From an uncultured Bacteroidales bacterium (GTDB taxonomy: Bacteria; Bacteroidota; Bacteroidia; Bacteroidales; Muribaculaceae): DNA of 35,001 nucleotides. Location: the NCBI GenBank assembly GCA_902786725.1, contig CADADP010000035.1, positions 1 to 35,001 of the forward strand, in the 5' to 3' direction. A program made the position numbers and the translations under genes. Numbering within the stretch: position 1 is the first letter of the stretch; the number at the start of each line of letters is the position of its first letter. Shown here piece by piece: positions 19,725 through 29,998 of the stretch. Below the pieces are notes generated by a model, which was not told the origin of the DNA, did no database searches, and saw only the letters and a list, made by a program, of their open reading frames with translations.

Positions 19725-19761
19725 CGTGAAAAATAATCTTTAGGTTTTCTCAATCACTTAA

Positions 19762-21285
<1,524 letters not shown>

Positions 21286-21311
21286 TCATTAATTATTTTT
21301 ATTTCATTTAA

Positions 21312-22388
21312 TTAAAAATGCCAACCAAAGCTCACTATTACAGCCATCAGCACCAAGTTGAACAGGCCTATCGGCATCAGATAACGCCACTCCAGGGCAA
21401 GCAACTGGTCGATACGCACACGCGGGAACGACCACCTTGCCCATATAAACACGAACGACATAAACAATGCCTTACCCAAGAACCACAGTGTGGGCGGAAT
21501 AAAGTCCATCACTGCATTAAATGAGTCCCAACCGGATATGTGCAATGGCATCCATCCACCCAGGAATAGCAACGAAGCAATTCCCGAAACAATAAATAGG
21601 TTAAGATACTCAGCCAAGTAGAAGTAGCCGAAATGCAGTCCTGAATACTCTGAATGATAACCGGCAGTAAGCTCATGTTCTGCCTCAGGCAAGTCGAACG
21701 GGCCTCGGTTTGTCTCGGCATTAGCAGCTATCATATAAATCACGAACGCTATAATCGCAGGTATATGACCGGTGAATATAAACCACCCGTTTTCCTGAGC
21801 CTCCACTATACCCGTTATCGACATTGTTCCTGCCAAGCACACAATAGTGAGGATGGAAATGCCCACCGACAGCTCGTAACTCACCATCTGAGCACCACTA
21901 CGCATGGCCCCTATCAGCGTGTACTTGCTATTACTCGACCAACCGGCAAGCAATATGCCAAGCACGCCAAGCGACGAAATGGCTGTGATGAAGAAGACTC
22001 CTATGTTGAAGTCTATCACTTGCATTCCCTTGCCCCACGGCAAGCACGCGAATGTTATCACAGAAGCCACTACTACAAAGAAAGGTGCCAGCCAGAACAG
22101 GAATTTGTCTGTGTTCCACAATCGCACGATTTCCTTGATGAGCATCTTCAGCACATCGGCAAATATCTGCAACGAGCCCCAAGGTCCCACTCGCAGTGGC
22201 CCTCTGCGGCACTGTATCCACGCGCATACCCAACGCTCATACATGATATAAACCATTGCAAGCACCAGATATGCCACCAGTAGCGCTGCCGCCACCAGGA
22301 CACATTCAATGGTTACCGATAACCACTCAGGCATCACCCGGTTAAACAGGTTATCAATCCATTTAGTAACTACACTGAAGTCAAACAT
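21312..22388 (-). CDS. nuoH: NADH-quinone oxidoreductase subunit H
   Basis: The 358-residue membrane subunit forms much of the quinone tunnel. The family signatures are clear: ERWVCAWIQCRRGPLRVGPWGSLQIFADVLK near residues 51-81, and ETNRGPFDLPEAEHELTAGYHSEYSG, with the glutamates of the E-channel. The length is a little above the usual 320-350. It lies 32 bases after nuoCD. Usually nuoI or nuoG would be adjacent; here atpD follows. Confidence 0.97.
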   Translation of the reverse strand: MFDFSVVTKWIDNLFNRVMPEWLSVTIECVLVAAALLVAYLVLAMVYIMYERWVCAWIQCRRGPLRVGPWGSLQIFADVLKMLIKEIVRLWNTDKFLFWLAPFFVVVASVITFACLPWGKGMQVIDFNIGVFFITAISSLGVLGILLAGWSSNSKYTLIGAMRSGAQMVSYELSVGISILTIVCLAGTMSITGIVEAQENGWFIFTGHIPAIIAFVIYMIAANAETNRGPFDLPEAEHELTAGYHSEYSGLHFGYFYLAEYLNLFIVSGIASLLFLGGWMPLHISGWDSFNAVMDFIPPTLWFLGKALFMSFVFIWARWSFPRVRIDQLLALEWRYLMPIGLFNLVLMAVIVSFGWHF

Positions 22389-22420
22389 ATCTTAACTCTA
22401 TCTTTATTTTCTGATTCTTA

Positions 22421-24067
22421 TTATCTGTCAATATCGGGAATTACATAGTCGATCGACGCCGTAATGGTTATCAGGTCGGCAATCAGATTGTCCTTGCAAG
22501 TCAGGTCCACTATACCCACAAGATTGAAACACGGGCTCTGGAAGTGCATTCGATATGGCTTCTGGAACGGTTTGGGGTCACCATCGCTTTCCAGATACAC
22601 GCCGAATGCTCCACGGCTGGCCTCCACCTGCTGATACCAGTGGCCTGCCGGCAGCTTAATCATTTTAGGCACAGTAGCGCAGTATTCATTGCCTTCTTCC
22701 TTGTCCATCATGTCACAACACTGGCGCAGAATCTTGATGCTCTGCTCTATCTCTTTCATCCTCACCATATAGCGGTCCATACTGTCGCCACCGTTAAGGA
22801 TAATCTCATCGAATTCCACCTCGTCGTAGAGAGAATAAGGATGTGTCTTGCGAACGTCGCAGTGCACGCCTGAGGCACGTCCGGTGGGCCCTGTAACCGC
22901 ATAGTTTATTGCGTCTTCCTTGCTAAGCAAGCCCACGCCCTTCATGCGGTTCACAGCTATCACGTTGCCGGTAAACAACTTGTGATACTCTTTCAATTTA
23001 TCCTCCACCACATCACACAGGTTACGCACATCCTTCACGAAATCGGGATGCACATCAGCCACCACACCGCCAATGGTGTCGTAGCTCATCGACATTCTGG
23101 CGCCACACGTGCGGTCGAATATATCGTAAATCAACTCACGCTCACGGAAGCCATAGAAGAATGCCGTGGTTGCCCCCTGGTCCATCGTCAAGCAACCATA
23201 CGACAGCAGGTGCGAAGATATTCGCATCAGTTCGTCCATCATCATTCTTATCAACTCTGCCCGGTGCGGCACCTCTATGCCAAGAGCCTTTTCAATACAC
23301 AGACACAGGGCATGGCGATTCATAAAGGCCGACATGTAGTCCATTCGCTCAGTATAGAGCAATGTCTGCGGATACATAAGGCCTTCGCACAACTTCTCAA
23401 TACCTCGGTGTATGTATCCACTCACCACATCCACTTTCTTTACCACTTCGCCTTCGAGCGAAGCACGATAGCGCATCACGCCGTGTGTGGATGGGTGTTG
23501 AGGGCCTACGTTGATTACGTACTCATCATCGGCAAATACCTTCTTATCCACTCTCTTAAGTTCACCATTCTCCGATTCCACAAGACTGAAGGTCTCGTCT
23601 TCGTTCTGCTCATCATCGTGTGGGACAGGATTCAGATTAGGGTCGGCATCATAGTCCTTGCGCAATGGGTAACCCACCCAATCATTACGCAGGAAGAAAC
23701 GCCGCATATCGGGATGATTGATAAATGTGATTCCGAAGAAGTCATAAACTTCACGCTCCTGATAGTTCGCCACGGCCCACACATCACTAACCGAATGCAG
23801 CAGTGGTTTTTCGCGATTGGCGGTGGTCACTTTCACGTGAATTATTTCCTGCGTTTGGGAATTGGTTAAATAATAGACACATCCCATCGAGTCCTTCCAG
23901 TCAACACCCACAAGCGCGGTAAGGTAGTCGAATCCCAAGTCTTCTTTCAGGGCCCTCGCAGTAGCGTGCCAATTCTCATCGGGAACCGTCACCAGCAGAA
24001 ATTCACCCGACTCATCGAACTGAGCCGACCGACATATTTTGCTGATTTGTTCTTGAATATTAGCCAT
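22421..24067 (-). CDS. nuoCD: NADH-quinone oxidoreductase subunit C/D fusion
   Basis: At 548 residues this is a fusion of NuoC (about 1-150, with NYQEREVYDFFGITFINHPD and WVGYPLRKDYD) and NuoD (about 182-548, with GPQHPSTHG at 188-196 and ERMDY at 240-244). NuoD lines the quinone site next to cluster N2, and NuoC supports it. The junction near 150-180 is acidic and probably flexible. The C-terminus ends DIDR, as in the family. Fusion of C and D also occurs in Escherichia coli and in Bacteroidota. The gene lies 58 bases after nuoB. Confidence 0.97.
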   Translation of the reverse strand: MANIQEQISKICRSAQFDESGEFLLVTVPDENWHATARALKEDLGFDYLTALVGVDWKDSMGCVYYLTNSQTQEIIHVKVTTANREKPLLHSVSDVWAVANYQEREVYDFFGITFINHPDMRRFFLRNDWVGYPLRKDYDADPNLNPVPHDDEQNEDETFSLVESENGELKRVDKKVFADDEYVINVGPQHPSTHGVMRYRASLEGEVVKKVDVVSGYIHRGIEKLCEGLMYPQTLLYTERMDYMSAFMNRHALCLCIEKALGIEVPHRAELIRMMMDELMRISSHLLSYGCLTMDQGATTAFFYGFRERELIYDIFDRTCGARMSMSYDTIGGVVADVHPDFVKDVRNLCDVVEDKLKEYHKLFTGNVIAVNRMKGVGLLSKEDAINYAVTGPTGRASGVHCDVRKTHPYSLYDEVEFDEIILNGGDSMDRYMVRMKEIEQSIKILRQCCDMMDKEEGNEYCATVPKMIKLPAGHWYQQVEASRGAFGVYLESDGDPKPFQKPYRMHFQSPCFNLVGIVDLTCKDNLIADLITITASIDYVIPDIDR

Positions 24068-24125
24068 ATCTGAGTGAATATAAATATTTCTAAAGTGATT
24101 AATAGTTCAGTTAATAGTCGGAGCA

Positions 24126-24824
24126 TCAGTCTTCCTTGCCCGGCATAGCTTGCGCGTCCTCAGCGATGTTCGGAGTCTGAGCATTTGGAGTTTCTTTCTG
24201 CTTTTTAGCCTGCTGCTCAAAGAATTTCTGTCGGCTTTCTTTGCGGTTATCGCCACCGAAGAACTTCTGCAATTTTATCTTGCGCTGAAGTTGAAGCAGA
24301 GCATAGAACATGGCTTCGGGACGTGGCGGACACCCTGGCAAATACACGTCAACCGGAATTATTTCGTCCACGCCTTTAACCACACAATAGCTCTTCTTAA
24401 ACGGACCGCCACTCACTGTGCAAGCGCCACACGCGATCACGTATTTGGGCTCTGCCATCTGCTCATAGAGGCGAATCAGAGCCGGAGCCATGCGATGAGT
24501 TATAGTACCTTGACACATAATATAATCGGCTTGTCGGGGTGAATTTCTCGCCACCTCAAATCCAAAGCGAGCCATATCGTATCGCGCCGCACCGAGGCAC
24601 ATAAACTCAATAGCACAACAACTGGTTCCGAAGCAGAATGGCCACAATGAGTTGGCTCTACCCCAGTTAATAAGTTGATCCAGTTTGCCCACTACCACGT
24701 TAGTTCCGGAAGCATTAAGGTCGGCCACAAGACGTTCTATATAGTCGTTGTTCTTGAAGTCCTCATGCTTCATGCTCTTAATCTTGGGATTTTTCACTTC
24801 CATCTCAAAGCTCCTTTCTTCCAT
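24126..24824 (-). CDS. nuoB: NADH-quinone oxidoreductase subunit B with charged C-terminal extension
   Basis: The 232-residue peripheral subunit holds cluster N2. Ligands are visible as the Cys69-Cys70 pair in [10 protein letters not shown], Cys135 in [11 protein letters not shown] and Cys165 in LPGCPPRPE. The fold ends near residue 190, and about 40 extra residues rich in Lys, Gln and Glu follow. The start at 24824 overlaps nuoA by 31 bases; Met8 (24803) would shorten the overlap to 10 bases and is a plausible alternative. Confidence 0.95.
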   Translation of the reverse strand: MEERSFEMEVKNPKIKSMKHEDFKNNDYIERLVADLNASGTNVVVGKLDQLINWGRANSLWPFCFGTSCCAIEFMCLGAARYDMARFGFEVARNSPRQADYIMCQGTITHRMAPALIRLYEQMAEPKYVIACGACTVSGGPFKKSYCVVKGVDEIIPVDVYLPGCPPRPEAMFYALLQLQRKIKLQKFFGGDNRKESRQKFFEQQAKKQKETPNAQTPNIAEDAQAMPGKED

Positions 24825-25162
24825 GCATATGCAAGACCTAATACCAAAATCACAAGAAACGTGCCTACCGCGGCCAGCGCTGTCGCGCCCACTTCTTTAC
24901 ATATTGTTGCCCACGGGAACAGGAACACAGTTTCCACGTCGAACATCAGAAACAGGATAGCGAACAAATAATATCCCACGTGGAACTGCGCCATATTGTC
25001 GCCGCGCGTTGGGATTCCGCACTCGTAGGGCTCACCCTTCTTTTTGGTGTAGCTTCTAGGTCCAATGAGCAAGGCGACCACTAAGCCGCCTATAACAAGG
25101 ACAATTCCGGCTAAAAGTGCCGTCACTGCCAACGTAGAACTCTGAATGTCGATTAATACCAT
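24794..25162 (-). CDS. nuoA: NADH-quinone oxidoreductase subunit A
   Basis: This 122-residue, three-helix membrane subunit has the conserved loop motif [10 protein letters not shown], with the cysteine that changes accessibility between active states, and the conserved F/D-rich segment [16 protein letters not shown]. The length is typical. It is the first gene of the operon, and the divergent intergenic region lies upstream. Confidence 0.97.
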   Translation of the reverse strand: MVLIDIQSSTLAVTALLAGIVLVIGGLVVALLIGPRSYTKKKGEPYECGIPTRGDNMAQFHVGYYLFAILFLMFDVETVFLFPWATICKEVGATALAAVGTFLVILVLGLAYAWKKGALRWK

Positions 25163-25525
25163 AATCTATATCCGTTATATTGTATCGTTTTTATATTTCA
25201 GTTTAGGTTTAAATATCTATTGGAGCCGATGCGACGCAAGCTTACCGCCTGAATCACACAGACACAAACACAAACTTAACCGTATGGCCATCAGCATAAT
25301 AGCAAAGCCTTCTTCTTCACTGTTACGCCTCTTGGTCACTTTTTCAGTGCAAATTTAAGAATTTTTTTCCACTTTCGGGCATCAAATGCAAACTAAATTC
25401 ATCTGGTCTGAACTAAAATCAATCTCAGTGGCAAATACGTGGGTGGGCAACGTAGTATTAACCGTTCTTAAAATCACTAAAAATTGTGATTGTGCAGTTT
25501 GCGAAAATGAAGTAATTTTGCGGCC
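25163..25525. promoter_or_regulatory. Divergent intergenic region between the nuo/atp operon and the TonB-dependent receptor
   Basis: This 363-base gap holds the starts of two opposite transcripts and no gene or RNA that I recognise. For the minus strand there are two exact TAnnTTTG elements, TAAGTTTG at 25271-25278 and TAAATTTG at 25350-25357; neither has TTTG at the right distance (the nearest are 24-25 bases away), so the true nuo promoter is not settled. They would give leaders of about 100 or 180 bases. The plus-strand promoter is listed separately. Confidence 0.5.
25490..25520 (+). promoter_or_regulatory. Promoter of the TonB-dependent receptor, giving a near-leaderless transcript
   Basis: A -33 element TTGT at 25490-25493, a 19-base spacer and the -7 element TAATTTTG at 25513-25520 match the Bacteroidota consensus. 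The GTG start codon is at 25526, only 5 bases after the -7 box, so transcription should begin at or next to the start codon. Confidence 0.65.
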
Positions 25526-27763
25526 GTGAATAAGACTACACTCATATTAGCCACCATACTGTGCATTAACTTTGCTAATGCCACAGAATATCCCGACAGC
25601 GTCAGCGAGCCTATTACACTCAGCCTGAACGAAATCACTGTGAGCGGTATCAAGCATAGCAACAGCGTGACCGACAAGGCTGCCATCATAACCACAGTCG
25701 GTCGCGAGCAAGTGGAGCGCAACGGCATTATGACCGCGAGGCAAATAAGCGATTTTGCCCCCAATTTTTTCATCCCCGATTATGGAAGCAGAATGACCTC
25801 GACCATTTATGTTCGCGGCCTCGGGGCACGCATCGACCATCCCACAATGGGGCTCAATATCGATAATATCCCCGTTATGTGCAAAGAGAACTACGACTTT
25901 GACCTGATTGATATCAGTCGCGCCGAAACTCTGCGTGGTCCCCAAAGCACTTTATACGGCAGAAACACCATGGGTGGGCTGATGAACATCTACACCATCT
26001 CGCCACTGAATTACAGCGGTTTCAGAGCACTTGCCGAATATGGCTCACACGGTCACATCAAGGCCGGAGTAGGCTATTATTTTAAGCCGATCGATAATTT
26101 GGGCATTGGCATAAGCGGCCAGTACACAGGCAATAATGGCGAGTTCACAAATCAGTATAACGGCAAGAAGTGTGATTGGGAACGCGGTTTCTCCGGGCGT
26201 GTGAAAACCGAATGGATACCCAAGAATAATGTACTAGTTAGCAATAGTCTTATCGTGGGATACAGCCGTCAGGGCGGATACCCATACAAGTTCACTCAAA
26301 CCGGTGAAATCGCATATAACGACACCTGCTTCTACAGGCGCACCTCGATAATGGACGGACTGACTGTGAGTCACGACTTTGGACCTGTGAAATTCTCGAG
26401 CATCACCAGTTACCAGTATCTTAACGACAACATGACTCTGGACCAGGATTTTACACCGCTCCCCTACTTCACCCTCACTCAAGCGCGCAAGGAGCACAGT
26501 GTGACTCAGGACTTGGTGATTAAGAGTAACGACAAGAATTCATCGAAATATCAGTGGCTTGCCGGTATGTTCGGCTTTTATCGGCGCTACAAAATGTCGG
26601 CCCCGGTAACATTCAAGGACACAGGCATTGGCGAGTTGATAGAGAGGCACCGCAACCAAGCCATTCCCGAATACCCCATTAGTTGGGACGAGCGCAATTT
26701 CTTGCTCGGTAGCGACTTCACCAGTCCCACATGGGGCATCGCCGCGTATCACGAGTCGCAGCTGACATTAGGCAAATTCATCCTCACTGCCGGTATGCGC
26801 ATCGACTATGAGCGCTCCACACTAAACTATGCCAGTGAGACTCACACCGGATATAACACATGGAAACGCGAAACCGGAGAGCTATATTTTCATAGCGACA
26901 TCGACATTGACGACAGCGGTAAGCTAAAAAAGGACTTTATCCAGATTCTGCCCAAGTTCAGTGTAGTGTATCAGCCACGGCCGGACGCTACATGGAACTT
27001 GTTTGCCACAATTAGCAAAGGCTATAAGGCCGGTGGATTCAACACTCAGATGTTCAGCGACGTGCTCCAGCAACGACTTATGCGTAAAATGGGTATCGGC
27101 GCCAACTATCAAGTTGACGACATTGTGGGTTACAAGCCCGAAATTGCATGGAACTATGAAATGGGGGCACACATATCGCTATTCAAGGGTAAGTTACTGG
27201 CTGATGTGAACGCGTTTTATATCGACTGCCGCGACCGACAGCTCACCGTGTTTCCCGACGGCACCACAACAGGGCGCGTGATGACGAATGCCGGTAAAAC
27301 ACGGAGCACCGGGGTGGAACTGAGCGCGATAATACTCCCGGAGTCTAACACCCGGATTACGGCCAGCTACGGCTATTGCAACGCCAAGTTTGTGGAGTAT
27401 AACGACGGCAAAGCCGACCATAAAGGCAATTTCATCCCATACTCACCTTCGCACACACTATGGTGCGAGGCCAGCCATCGCTTCAACATCAGTAAATCAT
27501 GGCTCAGTAGCATTACAGTGGCCGCTAACATGCGTGGCGTGGGCGAAATATGGTGGAACGAGTCGAATTCTTTGCGGCAACCATTTTACGCGTTGCTTGG
27601 CGCCAACGTGACGTTAACCGGCGAGCGCCATAGTCTGCAGCTATGGGGGCGTAACCTCACCGGAACAGAATACAGCACGTTCTATTTTGTCTCGATAAGT
27701 CACGAGTTCCTTCAGCGAGGCAAGGGTCGTGCCATAGGGGCCACATTGAGAATCAATATATAA
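25526..27763 (+). CDS. TonB-dependent outer-membrane receptor (siderophore/vitamin type)
   Basis: The 745-residue protein has a signal peptide (about 1-19, ending NFANA), then a plug domain with IYVRGLGARIDHPTMGLNIDNIPV and LRGPQSTLYGRNTMGG (137-151), and a 22-strand-type beta-barrel. The segment SKGYKAGGFN (497-506) is the signature of iron-complex receptors common in Alphaproteobacteria. There is no N-terminal CarboxypepD_reg domain and no SusD partner, so it is not a SusC glycan transporter. The start is GTG: the in-frame TGA at 25508 excludes anything longer, and the next Met would lose the signal peptide. A lipoprotein follows 47 bases later. Uptake of an iron chelate or cofactor is likely; the ligand is unknown. 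Confidence 0.9.
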   Translation: MNKTTLILATILCINFANATEYPDSVSEPITLSLNEITVSGIKHSNSVTDKAAIITTVGREQVERNGIMTARQISDFAPNFFIPDYGSRMTSTIYVRGLGARIDHPTMGLNIDNIPVMCKENYDFDLIDISRAETLRGPQSTLYGRNTMGGLMNIYTISPLNYSGFRALAEYGSHGHIKAGVGYYFKPIDNLGIGISGQYTGNNGEFTNQYNGKKCDWERGFSGRVKTEWIPKNNVLVSNSLIVGYSRQGGYPYKFTQTGEIAYNDTCFYRRTSIMDGLTVSHDFGPVKFSSITSYQYLNDNMTLDQDFTPLPYFTLTQARKEHSVTQDLVIKSNDKNSSKYQWLAGMFGFYRRYKMSAPVTFKDTGIGELIERHRNQAIPEYPISWDERNFLLGSDFTSPTWGIAAYHESQLTLGKFILTAGMRIDYERSTLNYASETHTGYNTWKRETGELYFHSDIDIDDSGKLKKDFIQILPKFSVVYQPRPDATWNLFATISKGYKAGGFNTQMFSDVLQQRLMRKMGIGANYQVDDIVGYKPEIAWNYEMGAHISLFKGKLLADVNAFYIDCRDRQLTVFPDGTTTGRVMTNAGKTRSTGVELSAIILPESNTRITASYGYCNAKFVEYNDGKADHKGNFIPYSPSHTLWCEASHRFNISKSWLSSITVAANMRGVGEIWWNESNSLRQPFYALLGANVTLTGERHSLQLWGRNLTGTEYSTFYFVSISHEFLQRGKGRAIGATLRINI

Positions 27764-27810
27764 ACGAGAATCAAAACAATAAATAACAATAAAAAAAACG
27801 TTTTACAATC

Positions 27811-28698
27811 ATGAAGAAATTTTTATTAATGGCAATGGTGCTTCCACTTATGACCATACTCTGGGCATGCGGGAACGACGAGCCGGTAAGCAAAACCACA
27901 ATCAACTCTAAATTAATCACTATCACGCCCACATCGGCCGAACCGTTTGTGTCATCGGGGCAATACACCTATGAGGTGGACAATGTGAAGCAGAAGATGA
28001 ACCTGACAGTCGCCACATCGTTCAACCAGCACATGCCGGTTATTACTATGGTAATCAAAGACATAACCATAAAGGCTGTGACAAGCGACATAATCAAATT
28101 CAGTGTCACCAGCGCTGTACCGGTGGATGAGAACGGTGTGGCTTATAGCGAATACACCATCACCGACATGCAAGGTGTGGTGGACCAGCTCAATGGCGTT
28201 AAGACAATTTGCTACAAAGTGGTATCGCAACGTGGCACCACGCAAGTGTTCTCCTTTAGCTCAAAGTACCTATCGGCACTGGGCGAGGACGAAGGATACA
28301 TTTACTTTAACCCGCTCACCAACGAAGTTTATCCCACCACAACGTTCTGTGAATATAGCCTCAACAACGCCAAAAACACATGTAGCATATTCATGTATAA
28401 CGTGAAGTTTGCGCAAACAATGCCGACACTCGACTGCATCGAAATTCCCGATGTGCCCGTAACTTATACAAGCACAGGATACCGCATGGAAGGGACCGAC
28501 ATAGTTCCCTACTACTACGATAGCGACGGCCGCAGAATTCCAATGGAAACGCGCATGGTAACCAACCTTGAAAGTGAACTGAACTTCATCACCGGCGACT
28601 TCACCGTATCCTTTGACTGCATGGGCAAACACTTCCTTAACGAAGCCGGCAACGAAGCCAACCTGAATGGTTGCAAGAGCAAACTTGTTCACTTCTAA
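27811..28698 (+). CDS. Outer-membrane lipoprotein, member of a local paralogous family
   Basis: The 295-residue protein has an SPII signal with lipobox LWAC (Cys20), so it should be anchored in the outer membrane. The rest is beta-rich. Its C-terminal half contains the block VTYTSTGYRMEGTDI, which is shared in form with the lipoproteins at 29999 and 30890. It follows the TonB-dependent receptor by 47 bases and is closed by a strong terminator, so it is probably the partner of the receptor, perhaps a ligand-binding surface protein. I do not recognise a named domain. Confidence 0.8.
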   Translation: MKKFLLMAMVLPLMTILWACGNDEPVSKTTINSKLITITPTSAEPFVSSGQYTYEVDNVKQKMNLTVATSFNQHMPVITMVIKDITIKAVTSDIIKFSVTSAVPVDENGVAYSEYTITDMQGVVDQLNGVKTICYKVVSQRGTTQVFSFSSKYLSALGEDEGYIYFNPLTNEVYPTTTFCEYSLNNAKNTCSIFMYNVKFAQTMPTLDCIEIPDVPVTYTSTGYRMEGTDIVPYYYDSDGRRIPMETRMVTNLESELNFITGDFTVSFDCMGKHFLNEAGNEANLNGCKSKLVHF

Positions 28699-28749
28699 TC
28701 AGGCTCAGGACATGAAGCATAAGCGTTAGTAACGCTTCAGAGATTATGA

Positions 28750-28785
28750 GGGGGCGCGAGCGACAGGCTTGCGCCCCCTTTCTTT
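28750..28785 (+). terminator. Intrinsic terminator after the receptor-lipoprotein operon
   Basis: GGGGGCGC at 28750-28757 pairs perfectly with GCGCCCCC at 28771-28778; the stem can extend three further pairs, with a 7-base loop, and is followed by TTTCTTT. A second small hairpin, AAGCGTTA and its complement around one base (28721-28737), lies just before it. Confidence 0.88.
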
Positions 28786-28790
28786 CACCG

Positions 28791-28812
28791 CAGATGCGAT
28801 ACAGATGCGATA
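28791..28812. repeat. Perfect 11-bp tandem repeat (two copies)
   Basis: CAGATGCGATA occurs twice without a gap at 28791-28801 and 28802-28812, directly after the terminator. Its meaning is unknown; with two copies it may be chance or a small slippage product. Confidence 0.75.
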
Positions 28813-28922
28813 TATGTAGGCATCATCCGAAAATCTATGCTTTGATAATTAGACATAAAGAAACTTGTCACCTCAGCACCAAGCACAGGGTGATATTTTA
28901 CAAATCGGAGGCAAGTAGATGG

Positions 28923-29342
28923 CTAACGAATAATGTGCCGCAATGCGATGACATAGTAATCGCATGGGCAAGAGAAGCAGAAAGGTACCGACTCGACGCG
29001 TAGTGCATCTTTCCACCGCTTAGATGTGAGAAGGTTATTATAATTGTTAACAAACGAGCCGCCACAGCATCTCCATTTTGCCGTTCCATTAGGACCGGTT
29101 GTTCTGAATGTGCGTGTGGTGATAGTTCTAACGTTGTTTCTTTGATTAACCGCAAAAGCCGAAGGTGACTCGGCAACTTTGAAACAGGCGAAATCGATTG
29201 GCCGCTTTTGACTTTCTTCTGCCGACTCAATACTACCGGTTACTGAGGAACAATACTCCACGGCTTCAGTCTGCTGGGAACAGAGCAAACTCCCAACAAT
29301 CATTAAAAGAAACACTTGGAGATATCTTAGCATAAAAGTCAT
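28923..29342 (-). CDS. Small secreted cysteine-rich protein of unknown function
   Basis: The protein is 139 residues from 29342 (MTFMLRY), or 136 from the nearby Met at 29333. An upstream Met at 29396 is open, but it would lie inside the promoter elements, so I reject it. A signal peptide runs to about TEA, leaving a mature chain of about 112 residues with seven cysteines, including the pair RCC and the cluster FCFSCPC near the end, and a C-terminus reading YYVIALRHIIR. Disulphides or a metal site are plausible. I do not recognise the family. A weak inverted repeat (28868-28872 with 28889-28893) lies just after the stop. Confidence 0.6.
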   Translation of the reverse strand: MTFMLRYLQVFLLMIVGSLLCSQQTEAVEYCSSVTGSIESAEESQKRPIDFACFKVAESPSAFAVNQRNNVRTITTRTFRTTGPNGTAKWRCCGGSFVNNYNNLLTSKRWKDALRVESVPFCFSCPCDYYVIALRHIIR

Positions 29343-29366
29343 TTGTTTAATACGCGATTGAATGTG

Positions 29367-29397
29367 CAAAGTTAGCGAACTTTTCGCTAACTGCACA
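29367..29397 (-). promoter_or_regulatory. Promoter of the small secreted protein with a 9-bp palindrome in the spacer
   Basis: On the minus strand the elements are TGTG (29394-29397), a 19-base spacer and TAACTTTG (29367-29374), which matches the Bacteroidota consensus. The perfect inverted repeat GTTAGCGAA-3 bases-TTCGCTAAC (29371-29391) covers the spacer and touches the -7 box, so it is a good operator candidate. It could instead act as the terminator of the upstream gene. Initiation would leave a leader of about 20 bases. Confidence 0.65.
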
Positions 29398-29430
29398 TGC
29401 TTCTTGTGCGATTAGTTTATTATGGCCTTT

Positions 29431-29817
29431 TTAGTAGCCTTTGCCTTTACACCTACGGCAGGTGACTAGCTCAATATCCTCGCTGGCAATATTTTCGTAT
29501 TTTGTTCCCTCGCATGCTGGACATAAAATAACGGGGCGAAGATATCGCTGAGACACCCAGCCGTCTCTTTCGTCGCCGCCCCACTCCAAAGGCCCATTAA
29601 CAAGGCAAAATCCATTTTTCGTTTGCCCACGATCCAAAACCACGTCACCTTTCGACAACTGACGTTTGTGGTCAGTGTCTTGGTCCATTACCGGGAATTT
29701 AACTCCGGCACCGGTGCGAATATTCACGTTATTACCTGTGCACACGTATCCTTTCTGCTGTGCATTGGCGGTCATAACAGCCAACAAGGCGATTAAAAAG
29801 AATGATAGTTTATTCAT
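29431..29817 (-). CDS. Secreted SH3-like protein with a C-terminal DnaJ-type CxxC zinc motif
   Basis: The 128-residue protein has a signal peptide (MNKLSFFLIALLAVMTANAQ). Residues 22-95 form a bacterial SH3 domain (VNIRTGAGVKFPVMD, then GDVVLDRG and DGWVSQRYLRP), which usually binds cell-wall peptides. The last 30 residues hold Cys99-X2-Cys102 and Cys120-X2-Cys123 in the forms CPACEGTK and CRRCKGKGY, like the zinc repeats of DnaJ. That combination in an exported protein is unusual. A candidate minus-strand -7 element TACTTTTG lies at 29857-29864, giving a leader of about 35 bases. The substrate is unknown. Confidence 0.75.
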   Translation of the reverse strand: MNKLSFFLIALLAVMTANAQQKGYVCTGNNVNIRTGAGVKFPVMDQDTDHKRQLSKGDVVLDRGQTKNGFCLVNGPLEWGGDERDGWVSQRYLRPVILCPACEGTKYENIASEDIELVTCRRCKGKGY

Positions 29818-29937
29818 GTTTATAATGGATTTGTCGCATATACGTCGGTTTTGTTACAAAAGTAATTAATTTCTTCTATAAATACGCAATAATTGGGAAA
29901 ATATTGAAACCTTATGAGGTTAAAAAAATGAAATAAA

Positions 29938-29969
29938 TTTGGCATTTAGTGCGTATTATATTATATTTG
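29938..29969 (+). promoter_or_regulatory. Promoter of the lipoprotein-sigma factor operon
   Basis: This is an excellent Bacteroidota promoter: TTTG at 29938-29941, a 20-base spacer, and TATATTTG at 29962-29969 (TAnnTTTG). The start codon at 29999 would have a leader of about 25 bases. No other promoter is obvious before the following genes, so it probably drives 29999 to at least 32764. Confidence 0.75.
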
Positions 29970-29998
29970 CATTGGATAAACGCTGAATTCAACAAACT

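Noticed and set aside
22982-23869. 295-residue open frame on the plus strand opposite nuoCD
   Set aside because: His/Ile-rich translation with no signal or domain, wholly inside a conserved gene on the other strand.
25163-25525. Riboswitch or small RNA in the nuo leader
   Set aside because: I looked for conserved stems and known aptamer cores and found none that I can support.
28746-29003. 85-residue open frame on the plus strand
   Set aside because: It begins inside the terminator stem and crosses the tandem repeat; its composition is not protein-like.
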